64,000 nucleotides of DNA, taken from positions 690,001 through 754,000 of the forward strand of contig JAJOZX010001866.1 of the NCBI GenBank assembly GCA_023014485.1, written 5' to 3'. Numbering within the stretch: position 1 is the first letter of the stretch; each line of letters starts with the position of its first letter. Shown piece after piece: positions 43,087-54,189 of this stretch. The notes beneath the pieces were generated by a model, which was given only the letters and a program-made list of their open reading frames with translations, was not told the DNA's origin and ran no database searches. The position numbers were made by a program, and so were the translations under genes. The stretch comes from Bathynomus jamesi (Eukaryota; Arthropoda; Malacostraca; Isopoda; Cirolanidae).

Positions 43087-43728
43087 CTCCCATTTAAAGG
43101 TGTTTGTGGGGCAAGTGAAGATCATGAGTTTTTCAATACCTCACAGTACTATGGGGGGCACCGCTCGGCAGAGGAATCTCTTTAAATGGGTGTGTAAGGA
43201 CAGAGAGTATCCCCTAACCCAAGACGCTGCCTCCCTATATCCCACAACACTTGTGTTGAGCTGTGGGATCTATCCCCAGAAAGCCTTAATTTAACTACCT
43301 TAAACTATACCCTTTCTATCAACATATGCGTCTAATCGATTTTAAACATGTTTTAGACGTGCTACTAATTACTTCTACCGGCAAACTATTCCAGCTATTT
43401 ACTATTCTCCCATTTAAAGGTGTTTGTGGGGCAAGTGAAGATCATGAGTTTTTCAATACCTCACAGTACTATGGGGGCACCGCTCGGCAGAGGAATCTCT
43501 TTAAATGGGTGTGTAAGGACAGAGAGTATCCCCTAACCCAAGACGCTGCCTCCCTATATCCCACCACACTTGTGTTGAGTTGTGGGATGTATCCCCAGAA
43601 AGCCTTAATTTAACTACCTTAAACTATACCCTTTCTATCAACATATGCGTCTAATCGATTTTTAACATGTTTATAGACGTGCTACTAATTACTTCTACCG
43701 GCAAACTATTCCAGCTATTTACTATTCT
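43087..43728. repeat. 320-bp direct tandem duplication
   Basis: CCATTTAAAGGTGTTTGTGG recurs with a period of 320 bases (43090 and 43410). The two units differ by a handful of substitutions and single-base indels (for example a G-run and ATTTT versus TTTTT). The unit contains a hairpin CCCACAACAC..GTGTTGAGCTGTGGG and ends in ACTATTCT. Confidence 0.9.
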
Positions 43729-43788
43729 ATGCGTAAAAAGTTTTTCGCAACTGCTGTCTCGAACCTTCTACTTGTCAATTTACACCCG

Positions 43789-44055
43789 TTATTTTCTAGT
43801 CCTATTATATTGAGATATTTCGAAAAAGCTATCTCTATCTACGTTATCGAACCCATTCATAATTTTGAAAACCTGGATTAGATCACCCCTTAACCTCCTA
43901 TTCTCGAGTGTTGTCAATTTTAACTCCTTAAGCCTATCCTCGTACGACTTTGACCTAAGCGACGGAATCATCTTAGTTGCTCGTCTTTGAACTCTTTCGA
44001 TTTTGTCTATATCTTTGCGCATATGCGGATTCCAAAATTGGACCGCGTACTCCAA
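43789..44055 (-). pseudogene. LINE RT C-terminal (thumb) fragment
   Basis: An 89-codon frame with MEYAVQFWNPHM, DKIERVQRRATKMIPSLRSK, YEDRLKELKLTTLENRRLRG and DLIQVFKIMNGFD. This block follows the RT palm in CR1-like LINEs. Palm and fingers are absent. Confidence 0.8.
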
Positions 44056-44157
44056 ATGGGTCTAACTAATGATTTATAAGTGGAACTATAATATCGCGCG
44101 ATTTGTACTCAAATTTCGAGCTATAAACCTAACACTTTGTTCGCCTTATATTATATA

Positions 44158-44360
44158 CAGAGTGTCTCAGAAGTCTGGACTCATAGGCAGAATTAACTTT
44201 TTACTTTTATTTTAACAATTGTTCAAATTGCTACATGCCATTAACCTGCATACATATACTAATTCTTGCAGCATTTCTCAATTATTAATTAATAAATTAA
44301 AGAAATTAAATTATTAATAATTAACCCTAATGGCTTATGAGGCCAGACTCTGAGACACCA
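44158..44360. mobile_element. Mariner-type MITE, ~203 bp
   Basis: Left end CAGAGTGTCTCAGAAGTC and right end read inward TGGTGTCTCAGAGTCTGGCC. TA flanks the element. ACTCATA and TTATGAGG lie just inside the ends. No coding capacity. Confidence 0.7.
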
Positions 44361-44363
44361 TAC

Positions 44364-44652
44364 TTTAGTTTTGCTTCTGCCCAAATTGTTCATTCTGACG
44401 AAGGTCAAGCTTATCACTCCTCCACCTTAGACCTACAATTTGACGTGGAATCAGAACCACGCCCCACCAGCAGCCCAGCGTCTTAACCACTAGACTACCC
44501 AAGGTACCCATTTATCTACCAACCAATTTTTTTTTTAGTGTGTGAAAGGATGAATAGCTGGGTTTTGCTGCGCGCCGGCTGCCGTCACCGGGTCTCGATC
44601 CGGGGCCGATGATTCGTAGTCACGACGCTAACCACAACACCACCGAGGCGCA
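44364..44652 (-). mobile_element. Dimeric tRNA-derived SINE, copy 4
   Basis: Plus-strand view: CTTCTGCCCAAATTG, ACGAAGGTCAAGCTTATCACTCC, GGAATCAGAACCACG, AGCTGGGTTTTGCTG, CGGGTCTCGATCC, ACACCACCGAGGCG. It lies immediately right of the MITE and is followed by (TA)n. Confidence 0.85.
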
Positions 44653-44683
44653 TATATACGAGTATATTATATATATATATATT

Positions 44684-45976
44684 GAGTGATGTAGGTCACA
44701 TCCGCATCCGCATCCGCGGAACATCCGCTATTTTCTCGCATCCGCATCCGCATCCGCACTTTGGACTGCGGATGTCGTGCGGATGTGGACCGTTGAGATA
44801 AAATGTCATTAATAAGCGGAAATTATCAATTCTACTATATTAATAGAACTAGTTCATTGTGCGCAAAAGTGATGCAAGCGACAAGACGAGAGGCTGTTCT
44901 TGTATGAAGTTACTCTCTTGCAACCTACTTAGATCCACGTTACAAAGCTAAGTTATTTTCACCTAGTACATTAGAACGAGTTAAATCATCACTTGGCAAA
45001 GCAGTTGAAGAGCTTCAATCTCTTGAATCTGTCGCTTCGCCACCCACCAAAGAATAAAAGTTTCAGTGACAGAACCAACACCTTCAACAAGCAAATCTAT
45101 CACAGAATCTGTCTCTCAGTTTCTTGAGTCAAGCAGCAATGACGAGACCTACGCGATGTCAAAAGATGTAGTAAAAATGATCGAGAGCTATCACCAAGAA
45201 AAACGCCTGGCTGCATGTGATAATCCTATTAGTTGGTGGAAAAATACGCAGAATATCTATCCATACTTGAGTAAACTTGCAAGGAAACATTTAGCCTGTC
45301 CTCCAACAAACGTACCAAGCGAGAGATTATTTAGCAGTGCTGGATTAATATATGATGAAAAGAGAAACAGACTGGCAGCAGAAAAGGCAGAAAAATTAAT
45401 GTTCCTTAAGCATAACCTTCCTATAATTAAGTTTGAACATTAACGATGAACATCTTAGTTTACTTTATTTTAATTACTCATTTATAAATATGCCTAATAA
45501 ACTTTAAACTTAATATAAATAGTTATCAAGCTAATTAAGATCTCTTTCTTAAGGTGGAGGAGGTTGGGGAAGAGGTCGGTGGGGTGCATTTGAGTTGGGT
45601 TCACGTCCCGCATCCTGGTAACACAATTATGGTTTCTAATTGTGGCTGAAACTCAACAAAATATAACGAATTTATTTGCAGACGAATTCACTAATTGATT
45701 TCTATATTAGTTAGATGCTTGATATTATTTTATATGTTCAGAGAAAAGTACAGCAATTATTGTACAATTAATCAATTATACTACATTATAGCTACAGCTC
45801 TCTCTATATAATAACTTATTATATACGTTAACACAACAAATCTCGAATATATCCTAAAAAATAACGAAAATGTAGACATCCGCATCCGCATCCGCATCCG
45901 CGGATGTTGAAATCAAACATCCTCATCCGCATCCGCATCCGCGGATGTGAAAAAAATGACATCCGCTACATCACTA
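44684..45976 (+). mobile_element. hAT transposon with GCATCC subterminal repeats
   Basis: The left end GAGTGATGTAGGTCACATCC and right end read inward TAGTGATGTAGCGGATGTC are inverted. Next to each end the sequence is made of ATCCGC repeats (44700-44760 and 45876-45945). Inside, the plus strand encodes a piece of a hAT transposase: YLDPRYKAKLFSP at about 44920, then the C-terminal domain at 45066-45443. The N-terminal zinc finger and most of the catalytic domain are missing, so it is an internally deleted copy. The 8-bp target duplication could not be resolved in (TA)n. Confidence 0.85.
45066..45443 (+). CDS. hAT transposase C-terminal dimerisation domain
   Basis: An intact 125-codon frame. 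NPISWWKNTQNIYPYLSKLA followed by RKHLACPPTNVPSERLFSSA, GLIYDEKRNRLAAEKAEKL and MFLKHNLP is the canonical hAT C-terminal domain (WW pair, PxTxxPSER, FSxAG, LxxxxxxxLxFLKHN). The domain holds transposase subunits together. A second part of the protein lies upstream in another frame (about 44890-45050). On its own this fragment could not cut DNA; it might bind other hAT transposases if expressed. Confidence 0.85.
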   Translation: MTEPTPSTSKSITESVSQFLESSSNDETYAMSKDVVKMIESYHQEKRLAACDNPISWWKNTQNIYPYLSKLARKHLACPPTNVPSERLFSSAGLIYDEKRNRLAAEKAEKLMFLKHNLPIIKFEH

Positions 45977-45984
45977 CTAATATA

Positions 45985-46067
<83 letters not shown>

Positions 46068-46366
46068 CCGATTTATATAATCACGGTTGTAATAGATTTC
46101 GTGATACGTACGTAATTATTTTGTGTGGTGAAGGATTATAAGATTTGTTTATGGTGAAATCGGGCAAAGTGGAATGGAGGAAGTCACTTGCTCGTCCGAC
46201 GATAGATTTTGCGAGAGTTTTAGATATGGATCAATATTTGTAGGTGGAGTTTGTTTTCCTCTTATTAATAATTTTGTTAGTCTTAACAAACTCATTGAAA
46301 ATCTCATTTTCAAGAAATAAATTTAGTTAATTTACCACATTTTGCTTTTATGTGTAATTTTATATA
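45977..46366. other. (TA)n(GA)n tract and spacer
   Basis: (TA)n from 45980 to 46025 passes into (GA)n to 46064. The remainder is not recognised. Confidence 0.75.
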
Positions 46367-46596
46367 GAGGGTGTTCTAAAATTACCTAGTAAACTTTTTT
46401 ATGTCTGTCGGTCAGTCGTCAGACGCTGTGAACAATGTGTCCAAGTTGAAGGAAGACACTGTGAACATCTAAAATAACAATTATGGTTGCTTTTCTTATT
46501 GTTGCTGTATTTGAAACAAAATTGTTGAATATCGCATCATTTTTTTAAGACATTGCGTTCATATAAAAGTTTACTACTTAATTTTAGAACACCCTG
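46367..46596 (+). mobile_element. Short mariner derivative, copy 1
   Basis: Left end GAGGGTGTTCTAAAATTACC and right end read inward CAGGGTGTTCTAAAATTAAG, with TA flanks. 230 bp. The plus-strand stretch VQVEGRHCEHL followed by a stop (46438-46473) looks like the C-terminus of a mariner transposase. A second copy, reversed and truncated, lies at 60774-60976. Confidence 0.75.
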
Positions 46597-47048
46597 TATA
46601 TACACGCCCTTAATGTTCGGTAAAATAATTATGTTTCTTTTTAAATATTTGCGCCATTATTTCTAAAGCATTTAAACATACAACATTTTTATGCCCTAAA
46701 ATTATCGATTCGATAGACAGACTGTATATATATTTATACGTAGTTAAGAATAATTATACGGATATTTAGGCCTATAATAAATACGTTTGCGGTAAAAGCA
46801 TCGTCTAAATTTATTCCTGTTAAGGTAACCACAAAGTGAGGTAAACCAATTTTGGGTGAGTGCGGTCGATCCCCAAAACAAACAAACAGAGCAGTTGGTC
46901 AAGAAACACAAAAAACTGACCTGACCATTAGGAAAACTTGAGTTAAAAACGAGATACAGTTTCAGGATAACTGGGCGACCCAATGGAATGAGGCTGATCG
47001 CTTCGTGATTACGAAGGGAAACTTTAGCAAACTGGAAAGGCAGTGATT

Positions 47049-47114
<66 letters not shown>

Positions 47115-47431
47115 TTCCTGTGGCTTCACTACTCGCAAATATAATTTCAGTTATTCGCGAAAGTGCATCTCTAATCATTAAGAAGGGGATGAAAAGTGCA
47201 AGACTCGTGTCAGACAAACACGATATGTGATTTGTTATCCGACCTGAACAGAGAGCGAGTCATTCATTCTAAAAGAAAAATACAAAAGTTTTCGCTATCA
47301 TTCACTGTCATCAATAGTTATTTGATCACTTCCGAGCAAAATAGATGCGATATGTTTTTGCAGTTTCAAAATGCGTTTGAAAAAAAATTCCTCATAAGCG
47401 ACTAATGGGAAAAGTTAAACCTTAATGTATA
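46597..47431. other. Spacer with (CT)n
   Basis: (CT)n at about 47050-47115. The 46744-46983 and 47196-47405 frames have no recognised motifs. Confidence 0.6.
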
Positions 47432-47802
47432 TGTTGCAGTCAAAACCCGAAATCCGTCAAAACCAATTTTTACTCTGCAAAATTAGAAGCCAACGAAGGT
47501 CAGTCGCTAAAACTAGTATTACCTAGTCAAAACTAATTCCACCTAAGGCTGTCGGGGAGAACCCGAAATATATAGCTCACACGGCTTACTAAACCTACTT
47601 TTAACTAATTAAATACCTGGTTAGGTCAACTGAATGCCCGGTTAGGTTAACTGTACCCCCTTTGACGATTGGTTAGGTTAAGTCGTGATATTTTCGTTAG
47701 TTTTAACTAGGTAATACTAGTTTTAGCGAATTACCTTCGTAGCTTCTAGTTTTGACTGGTAAAAACTGGTTTTGACGGATTTCTGGTTCTTGCTGTAACA
47801 TG
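47432..47802. mobile_element. Fold-back MITE with ~105-bp arms
   Basis: Left arm 47432-47535 and right arm 47695-47802 are inverted copies with CCGAAATCCGTCAAAACC, CTAAAACTAGTATTACCTAG and their complements. The centre (47610-47712) contains one arm of the GGTTAGGTTA module. No ORF. Confidence 0.75.
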
Positions 47803-48502
47803 TAAATTACTGTATACCTATAATATGGATCATATGTATACAAAGGCAATGTGTATATATAGTAAACTGAATGGGGAAGAATCAAGGTAGGTTAAGTTAA
47901 CTTAAAACTTAAAGGTCAGTTTTATAAGCAATATTTTCTTATTATATGTTAATGGTTTTGGCATAAATTCAATAAGAAGTTCCCTCTCATATTTTCGGAT
48001 AGTAAATTGTGCGGTAAAAGCATTTCTGAGTATGTATACGATGTTTAAAGTCAGAAAACGGTAAGAAAAAACGCAACCCAAACTTACCATTGACGCGCGT
48101 ACGTAAAACTATGATTGCATAGCATACGGAAGATCATAAAATTAAAAGGTAAAAAATTCTACGGACTTTAACTGTTAGGGAACATTTTTCCACGTTTTAT
48201 AAGCAATGTAGCAAATAAGAAATATAAACTTTTGGTCTTCATTTCATAGTTTCCCAATAAAATCTAAAGATAGCATTTTCTCTTTCCGGAAATCACTGGT
48301 TCAACTTCATAAATCAGAGTATGCAACTCAGATTTGGACACCGTAATTGCATAAAGATGGTAATACTTTCAACCTCATTGCAACATATTTCATAAATGTA
48401 AAGTAGGCCCCCCCCTCCTTATTATTGGAAAAGTTGTCAGGGAGATAGATCAATGTCGTGTTTTTCAAAGATAGTGTAGCAGGCTTATTTTCATACAGCC
48501 AA

Positions 48503-48541
<39 letters not shown>

Positions 48542-48590
48542 CATCCATGCATTCATAGTTTTAGTAGAAGTATATAGGGTTAAACATCTT
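47803..48590. other. Spacer, nothing recognised
   Basis: AT-rich DNA; (TA)n at about 48507-48538. No coding family seen. Confidence 0.55.
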
Positions 48591-48672
48591 TATAACAGAG
48601 GAGGGCAACAAGCCTGACCTCCGTGAAATGAGGAATCATCAGCAAGGAATATCTGAAAGGTTGAAAGGATAT
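48591..48672 (+). mobile_element. CR1/L2-like LINE 3' end fragment
   Basis: ACAAGCCTGACCTCCGTGAA and GGAATATCTGAAAGGTTGAAAGG are the terminal bases of the LINE family found at 21.0, 60.2 and 61.0 kb, ending in the TTGAAAGG tail and then (TA)n. Confidence 0.75.
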
Positions 48673-48689
48673 ATATATATATATATATA

Positions 48690-48879
48690 TATATGGAATA
48701 TCATATGTGACCACGCACGATTTTGTATAATGCAAAAGTTGAATAGGTGAGGGCCATAGCCACTGCACTACGACAGGATGAAAGTTAACACAACCTGTCA
48801 TACTCTTAAACAACCGAGGAAACACATAACGCTTTCGCGTTTTATTCAAGGGATGATGGGTTCGAATCCTGGTGGGCAG

Positions 48880-48921
<42 letters not shown>
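48690..48921. repeat. SINE-like repeat with tRNA-like boxes
   Basis: Shares CACGCACGATTTTG, GTTAACACAACCTGTCATA, CCGAGGAAAC and CTTTCGCGT with 55620-55770. A minus-strand GTCGTAGTGCAGTGGC and a plus-strand GATGGGTTCGAATCC resemble tRNA A and B boxes. (TA)n tracts bound both sides. Confidence 0.6.
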
Positions 48922-48924
<3 letters not shown>

Positions 48925-49128
48925 CACCTGAAGATCAGGGGCCCCCAGCCTTCTTTAGTTAGCTTTATAAGGCTAACTAACGAAAATATCACGACCTAAC
49001 CTAACCAATCTTCAAGGACGTACAGTTGACCTAACGATTGGTTAGGTTAGGTCGTGATATTTTCGTTAGTTAGCCTTATAAGGTTAACTAGAGAAGGCGG
49101 GGGGCCCTGATCTTCAGGTGAGGTGATC
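48922..49128. repeat. 207-bp palindrome with GGTTAGGTTA module
   Basis: The arms GATCACCTGAAGATCAGGG / CCCTGATCTTCAGGTGAGGTGATC enclose inverted TTATAAGGCTAACTAACGAAA segments and the module GATTGGTTAGGTTAGG. The whole can form a long hairpin. Module copy 3 lies at about 48965-49085. Confidence 0.85.
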
Positions 49129-49170
49129 CTATATATATGTTATCCTTTATAATATTATTTGATTTTAGAC

Positions 49171-49390
49171 TTAATTGGGATCTTTTCCTTTATAGCACCC
49201 CGAATTTCTCGATTGGTTAGGTTAAGTCGTGATATTTTCATTTAAACTAACGAAAATATCACAACTTAACCTAACCAATCGTTAAGGGCGTACAGTTGGC
49301 CTAACCGGGCATTAGTTTTAACGGAAATATCACGATTTAACCTAACCAATCGAGAAATTTGAGGTGCTATAAAGGAAAAGATCCCTTAAT
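49171..49390. repeat. 220-bp palindrome with GGTTAGGTTA modules
   Basis: Outer arms (TTAATTGGGATCTTTTCC and complement) enclose TTATAGCACC, AATTTCTCGATTGGTTAGG and three copies of the TTAACCTAACCAATCG module in alternating orientation (about 49210, 49260 and 49340). It sits 43 bp right of the preceding palindrome. Confidence 0.85.
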
Positions 49391-49453
49391 TATTCTAATT
49401 AGACAAGACATCCATAAATTACGGGACAAATTATGTTCCTTATAAAATTAATA

Positions 49454-49648
49454 CGAGGGACGGTCAGAAAATAAGTTTACACGGCGTATAACCTAACTCA
49501 TATAACCAATGTAGATAAATGGCAGCCAAATCGACGTGCAGTGTTGCCAACAATGATTAACGAATTCACCTGATACAAACATGATCAATGTAGGTCCTTT
49601 AGTTACGAAATTATACGGCATGTAAACTTATTTTCTAACCGCCCCTCG
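49454..49648. mobile_element. Mariner-type MITE, 195 bp
   Basis: Ends CGAGGGACGGTCAGAAAATA and, inward from the right, CGAGGGGCGGTTAGAAAATA, flanked by TA. About 30 terminal bases are inverted copies (AAGTTTACA on the inner side). No ORF. Confidence 0.8.
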
Positions 49649-49903
49649 TATATACGTAATGGTTGTGGAACATTTTTGCAAACTACTAACTGTCTTTTGA
49701 AATACGGAACGAATGGCAACTCTGGTGATAGGTAAGTCAGAAGGAATTCATAATAAGAGAGCGGATGAATTCTTTTTAAAACATACTTCTCATGAGTTTA
49801 AGTGTTTTAACTCTTAAGTAGGTACGACAATATATAACTAAAGAGCACATTTGTGGGATCGATTCTAGAAACTGCATTTAAAATCAGAGACAAAAGGAAG
49901 GTA

Positions 49904-50407
49904 AATCTCTAGGAGCGCTTCATTTCTCAATATTAAACATACACTCATAAAACATATACCATTTGAAAACTCACATTTTTCTGAGTCTAAAAATGTAGTA
50001 ATCCAAAAGTATCAATAGCAAATAAAAAGTAACTAGGTTTAAATATAAGACCCTATACCGATCAATTTGTGATGCGTGATCTTTACGGGGGCTCCGCCCC
50101 CGTACCCCCGAGACCTAAATTATACAAATGATAATGTAATAACATATTCATGTTAGGTTAGGTTAGCGTAACAATTACCAAAAATGCCATCTTACAACAC
50201 AGACTGAAGATTTATAACTTAGCCAACCTTTATAATGTAGTTAATGACGTCACGCGTCAAACAATTAATTAAATCTAGTTACTTTTTATTTGCTATTGAT
50301 ACTTTTGGATTACTACATTTTTAGACTCAGAAAAATGTAAGCTTTCAAATGGTATATGTTTTATGAGTGTATGTTTAATATTGAAAAATGGAGCGCTCCT
50401 AGAGATT
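49904..50407. mobile_element. Fold-back element with 134-bp arms
   Basis: Left arm 49904-50037 and right arm 50274-50407 are nearly perfect inverted copies (AATCTCTAGGAGCGC to AAAAAGTAACTAG). The interior holds a short GGGGGCTCCGCCCCCG hairpin at about 50088-50103 and GTTAGGTTAGGTTAGCG at about 50154. No ORF and no target duplication I could define. Superfamily unknown. Confidence 0.8.
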
Positions 50408-50677
50408 ATCCAAAAGGAATTGGAAATAGATGCCACAAATGTTTTCTTAGTTTTTATTAAGTTAAGTTGAAATATGAATGTTTCCCCCGCGGGGTTTGAA
50501 TCAAATACCTCTGTAATAGGTCTGAGAACAGACTAATAAATATTTTGCAATCGGAGATGCGTAGCTTGTAATGAGGTCTTAATATTTTAAGGGTGAGTGA
50601 AAGTGGGTTTTTGCAGCTCCATATAAAAGTAATTGTAGTGAGTAACAGAGCAGATTGCGAAATGTAGTGAAATAGAG
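50408..50677. other. Spacer, nothing recognised
   Basis: AT-rich sequence between a fold-back element and Jockey copy 2. Confidence 0.5.
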
Positions 50678-53130
50678 CAGATTGTACAGCACCCTACTAC
50701 TCGCATCCCCGATCGCCTTGGAGATAGGTCCAACATTTACTTCTCACCTCTCATCCTTCTTCTTACTCTGTCAAAACATTTTCTCCGTTGGGCTTCTCCG
50801 ACCACAATCTTATATCTGTTTCTTGTCGTATCGCTCCAATTCGGCTTTTGCATCGTCCCAGGAGGAGGCGCCTTTGGCACTTTGGCACTTTGGCGTCGCT
50901 GATTGAGAGGCCCTTAGGCAGAACTTCTCTGATTTCCCATGGAATGACTACTGCTTCCATGGCCGGGAACCTTCTGAGTGTGCTGAGCGCATCACGGAGG
51001 TGATTCTCACTGGCATGGAGGCGTACATTCCATATTCTATTCCTACTACTAATGTAAAGAAAACTTAGTTTAACTTTACATGTTCCAATGCTATTCGCAA
51101 CAGAGAGGACTCTTTCAGATGGTACCGTCGCATTCCAACTCCTGACTCTCCCTTACTTTATATTTCTGCCCGGAATCGTGCAAAATCTGTTCCTCGACTC
51201 GCCAAAAATTCCTTCATCCGACAAAAATGTGAAAACCTATCCAATTCTAATTCTTCTCGCTCTTTCTGGCATCTACTGTAGCTAAGAACCTCTCCAAGAA
51301 CTTTACTTCTTCTTTCCTTCCTCTTTTCCATTCAGACGGCTCAGTTGCCATCTCTTCTGACAAAGCTGAACTCTTCACTAAAACTTTCGCCTCCAACAAC
51401 ACCTTCGACGATTCCGGTGCTGGTCCTCCATCTCCTCCTCCCTCTGACCTAATTATGTCTGAAATTAGAATCTCTTCCAAAGATGTTTTTACTGCCCTCT
51501 CTTGGATCAATTCTAGAAAGGCGTATGGTCCTGTTGGAGTCCACCTGTTGTTCTCAAGAACTGTGCTTCTGTGCTGATACCCTGTCTCGGCACACTCTTT
51601 CGTCTTTGGTTGGTTGGTTTGCTCATTGTATCAGTTGCTCGGAGACACTAGCACCGGACATTTCACTGTCTTTCATGTGGTATTTTTCTTTCCTCTTGGA
51701 AGTTCGCTTTCATTCAGCCTGTCCTAAAGAATGGTGATCGCTCTCAACCCTCCAACTACCGTCCAATTCAATTGATTTCTTGCCTTTCTAAAGTTTTTGA
51801 ATCTATCCTTTATCGAAGATTCTTAAACACCTCTCTTCTCACAGTCTTCTTTCATATCGTCAGTATGGGTTCCGCAAAAGACGCTCTACTGGCGATCTTC
51901 CTGCATATCTCTCTGACTCGTGGTCATCCTCCTTTCTGGGTTTCGGTGAAACCTTTGCTATTGTGCTGGACATATCAAAAGATTTTGATAGAATGTGGCG
52001 CAAATCTTAATTTCCAAACTGTCTTCCTTCAGTTTCTATCCTTCTATCTGTGCTTTCATCTCCAATTTCCTTTCTGGCCGATCTATAGCTGCGGTTGTAG
52101 ATGTCCACTGTTCTTCTCCTAAAGCTATTAATAGTGGGGTTCCTCAGGGCTCTGTCCTGCCATCCACTTTTTCCTTTTATTTATCAATGATCTATTAAAT
52201 CGTACTTCTTGTCTTATCCACTTCTATGTCGATGATTCCACTCTTCACCTCTCCATCCGCTTCCCAAAGCATCCCTCTCAACAGTCGCTCCATGCTTCAC
52301 GTAGGACGGCTATGGTGCACTTGACCTCTGATCTTTCTACTAGCTCTGATTGGGGCAGAGAAAACCTTGTGGCTTTCAGTGCCTCAAAAACTCCGTTCTT
52401 TCATCTGTCTACTCGTCACAATCTTCCACACGACTCTCCCCTTACCTTCAACAATACACAACTCAATCCTTCCTCTTGTGATCGTTCCTAGAAAAATCAC
52501 ATATATTCTCTTTCCAAAACACCTTCTAAGAGGTTACATGTGTTGTACTAGCTCCACAGTTTCTTCAACCCCACTCAGTTGGTGTCTCTGTACAGCGGTC
52601 TTTTCCGGCTCTGTATGGAGTACGCTCCTCATGTGTGGGTGTCTGAACCCACAGCAATACTTGACCGGGTGTGGAATCAAGGTTTTTCGTCTCATCAGTT
52701 CCCCGCCTCTGACTGACTGTCTTCAACCCTTCTCTCTTCGCCGCAGTGTTACCTCACTCTCTCTTTACTATCGCTATTATAACGGACACTACTTTTCTGA
52801 ATTCTCTAACTGCATGCCTCCTCCATTAAGGAGAGCACGTAGTACCAGACTTTATATACAGTAAATTCTCCTTCCTTTTCTGTCCAACTCTCTAATGCAG
52901 GAGTTAATCGGTATTTTCAGTCTTTCATCTACTCAACCAGTCAACTCTGAAACACTCTTCCTCAATCCGTCTTTCCCTCTGTCTGTGACCTCCAATCCTT
53001 CAATCACAGAGTGTCTAGGCATCTCGACAACCCTGGACCTTGATTTTGGCTCTCTTTTACGCTATGGTGGCTGGGGGGCCGTTTTTGCGGGCATTCACCC
53101 TTGACTCCTCCCTCCTGAATAAAAAAAATA
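50678..53130 (+). mobile_element. Jockey-type LINE, degenerate copy 2
   Basis: 5'-truncated within the endonuclease. Visible in order: an IVQHPT-like block (50690), SDHNLISVSC (50797-50826), an RT entry block DVFTALSWINSRKAYGP (51484-51535), SNYRPIQLISCLSKVFES (about 51750-51800), YGFRKRRSTGDLP (about 51868), DISKDFDRMW (palm A with its Asp, about 51970), SGVPQGSVLP (about 52130), CLIHFYVDDSTLHL (palm C, 52210-52250), and SVFPSVCDLQSF (about 52970). The tail at about 53120 is GAATAAAAAAAATAC. Frameshifts are frequent. It is better preserved than copy 1 in the catalytic blocks. Confidence 0.88.
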
Positions 53131-53914
53131 CATATACATATATTATGATTGGTTAGTTCTAAACTTAAATGAAAGTTCTAATGATGCTTTGTGGTTAAGA
53201 TGGGGAGTTTGACGCGAACGGTCAGCAGTTTTTCCCTTCGAATAGACTGGAACGACGCTTTCTTGGGCCACTGTTGTTATCTTACGTATACATAAGATAA
53301 CAACAGTGACTGCTACTTGCCTCGTGAATGTAGTAGGAGTTTGCAAATGGGTGTGTTTTGTTAATACGTAAAAGCTCATGAGCAGTCAGCCTTCGAAGGG
53401 GCATGCTATGCCGTATATATACGTGGAAGCTGCATATACAGTACGTATGGTGAGTTTGTAAGTGTGAGAAGAAAATATAATACCGGTGTTCCATTTTGTC
53501 TTGACATGTAGTAAAAAATTGCAGCTATGTCTAAATTCAGAGCATTATGAATTTTCAGATTATCCTACAGTGCATCAGAAAACTCTGAATATAGGCCTAG
53601 TGTACGGTCGCTGTAAGAGAAGCTATTCAGTGTTTGACTGTAGGACCGAGGGCTAATGTAGTTAAGAGAAAAGCACGCAAACTCCATTCTTATTAATCTA
53701 AAGGCAAATTGAAAGTTTTCAGTAGGACATTCGATACATAATCCCCAATTTAGGTCCATCTTCTACTTCACACCTCAGTTTTAAAATGTTTTTAACTTGA
53801 AACATTTCATCTTTACTTTAAGATATTTTATAAGATATATACAGTATAATATACACACCAACTTTATATGGGTAATCCTTTGGCCTCGCATATCGCTTGG
53901 AGTTATACTGTATA
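53131..53914. other. Spacer, nothing recognised
   Basis: A short inverted repeat, ACTGTTGTTATCTTACGTATAC and its complement, is centred at about 53285. No gene or element family was recognised. Confidence 0.55.
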
Positions 53915-54189
53915 CAGAGTGTAACTAAAGTCCGTTCTCATAGGGAAATAAGATATAACAGAATTTAACGAGAAAATAGTTTTAACTATACAGTACATTA
54001 CAAACAATACAATCAACTTACCAATTAATCCAGTACATGCTCAAATTACATTCCATGTATGTATTACGTGTTGTCACGCAATACTGGGCTCCAATAAACC
54101 TTAGCCCCCCCCCCCCCCCCCCCCCGCCCATGGCCTAAACCATTAGAGGTACAGTAAAAAACTACATACCTTACAAAAGAGAATTTAAT

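Larger units (their letters stand above)
43087..44080 (-). mobile_element. CR1-like LINE 3' end with 320-bp duplication
   Basis: 43729-44080 on the minus strand encodes the C-terminal part of a LINE RT: LEYAVQFW-like MEYAVQFWNPHMRKDIDKIERVQ is visible in part (MEYAVQFWNPHMR), then LKLTTLENRRLRGDLIQVFK and FETAVAKNFL. The stretch to its left holds WNSLPVEVISS, the end of the ORF, and a 3' UTR. This last 320 bp occurs twice in tandem (43087-43408 and 43407-43728). The family differs from copies A-C. Confidence 0.8.

Noticed and set aside
49454..50407. Bacterial or organelle insertion
   Set aside because: No bacterial gene organisation, Shine-Dalgarno sites or mitochondrial genes are present anywhere in the window.
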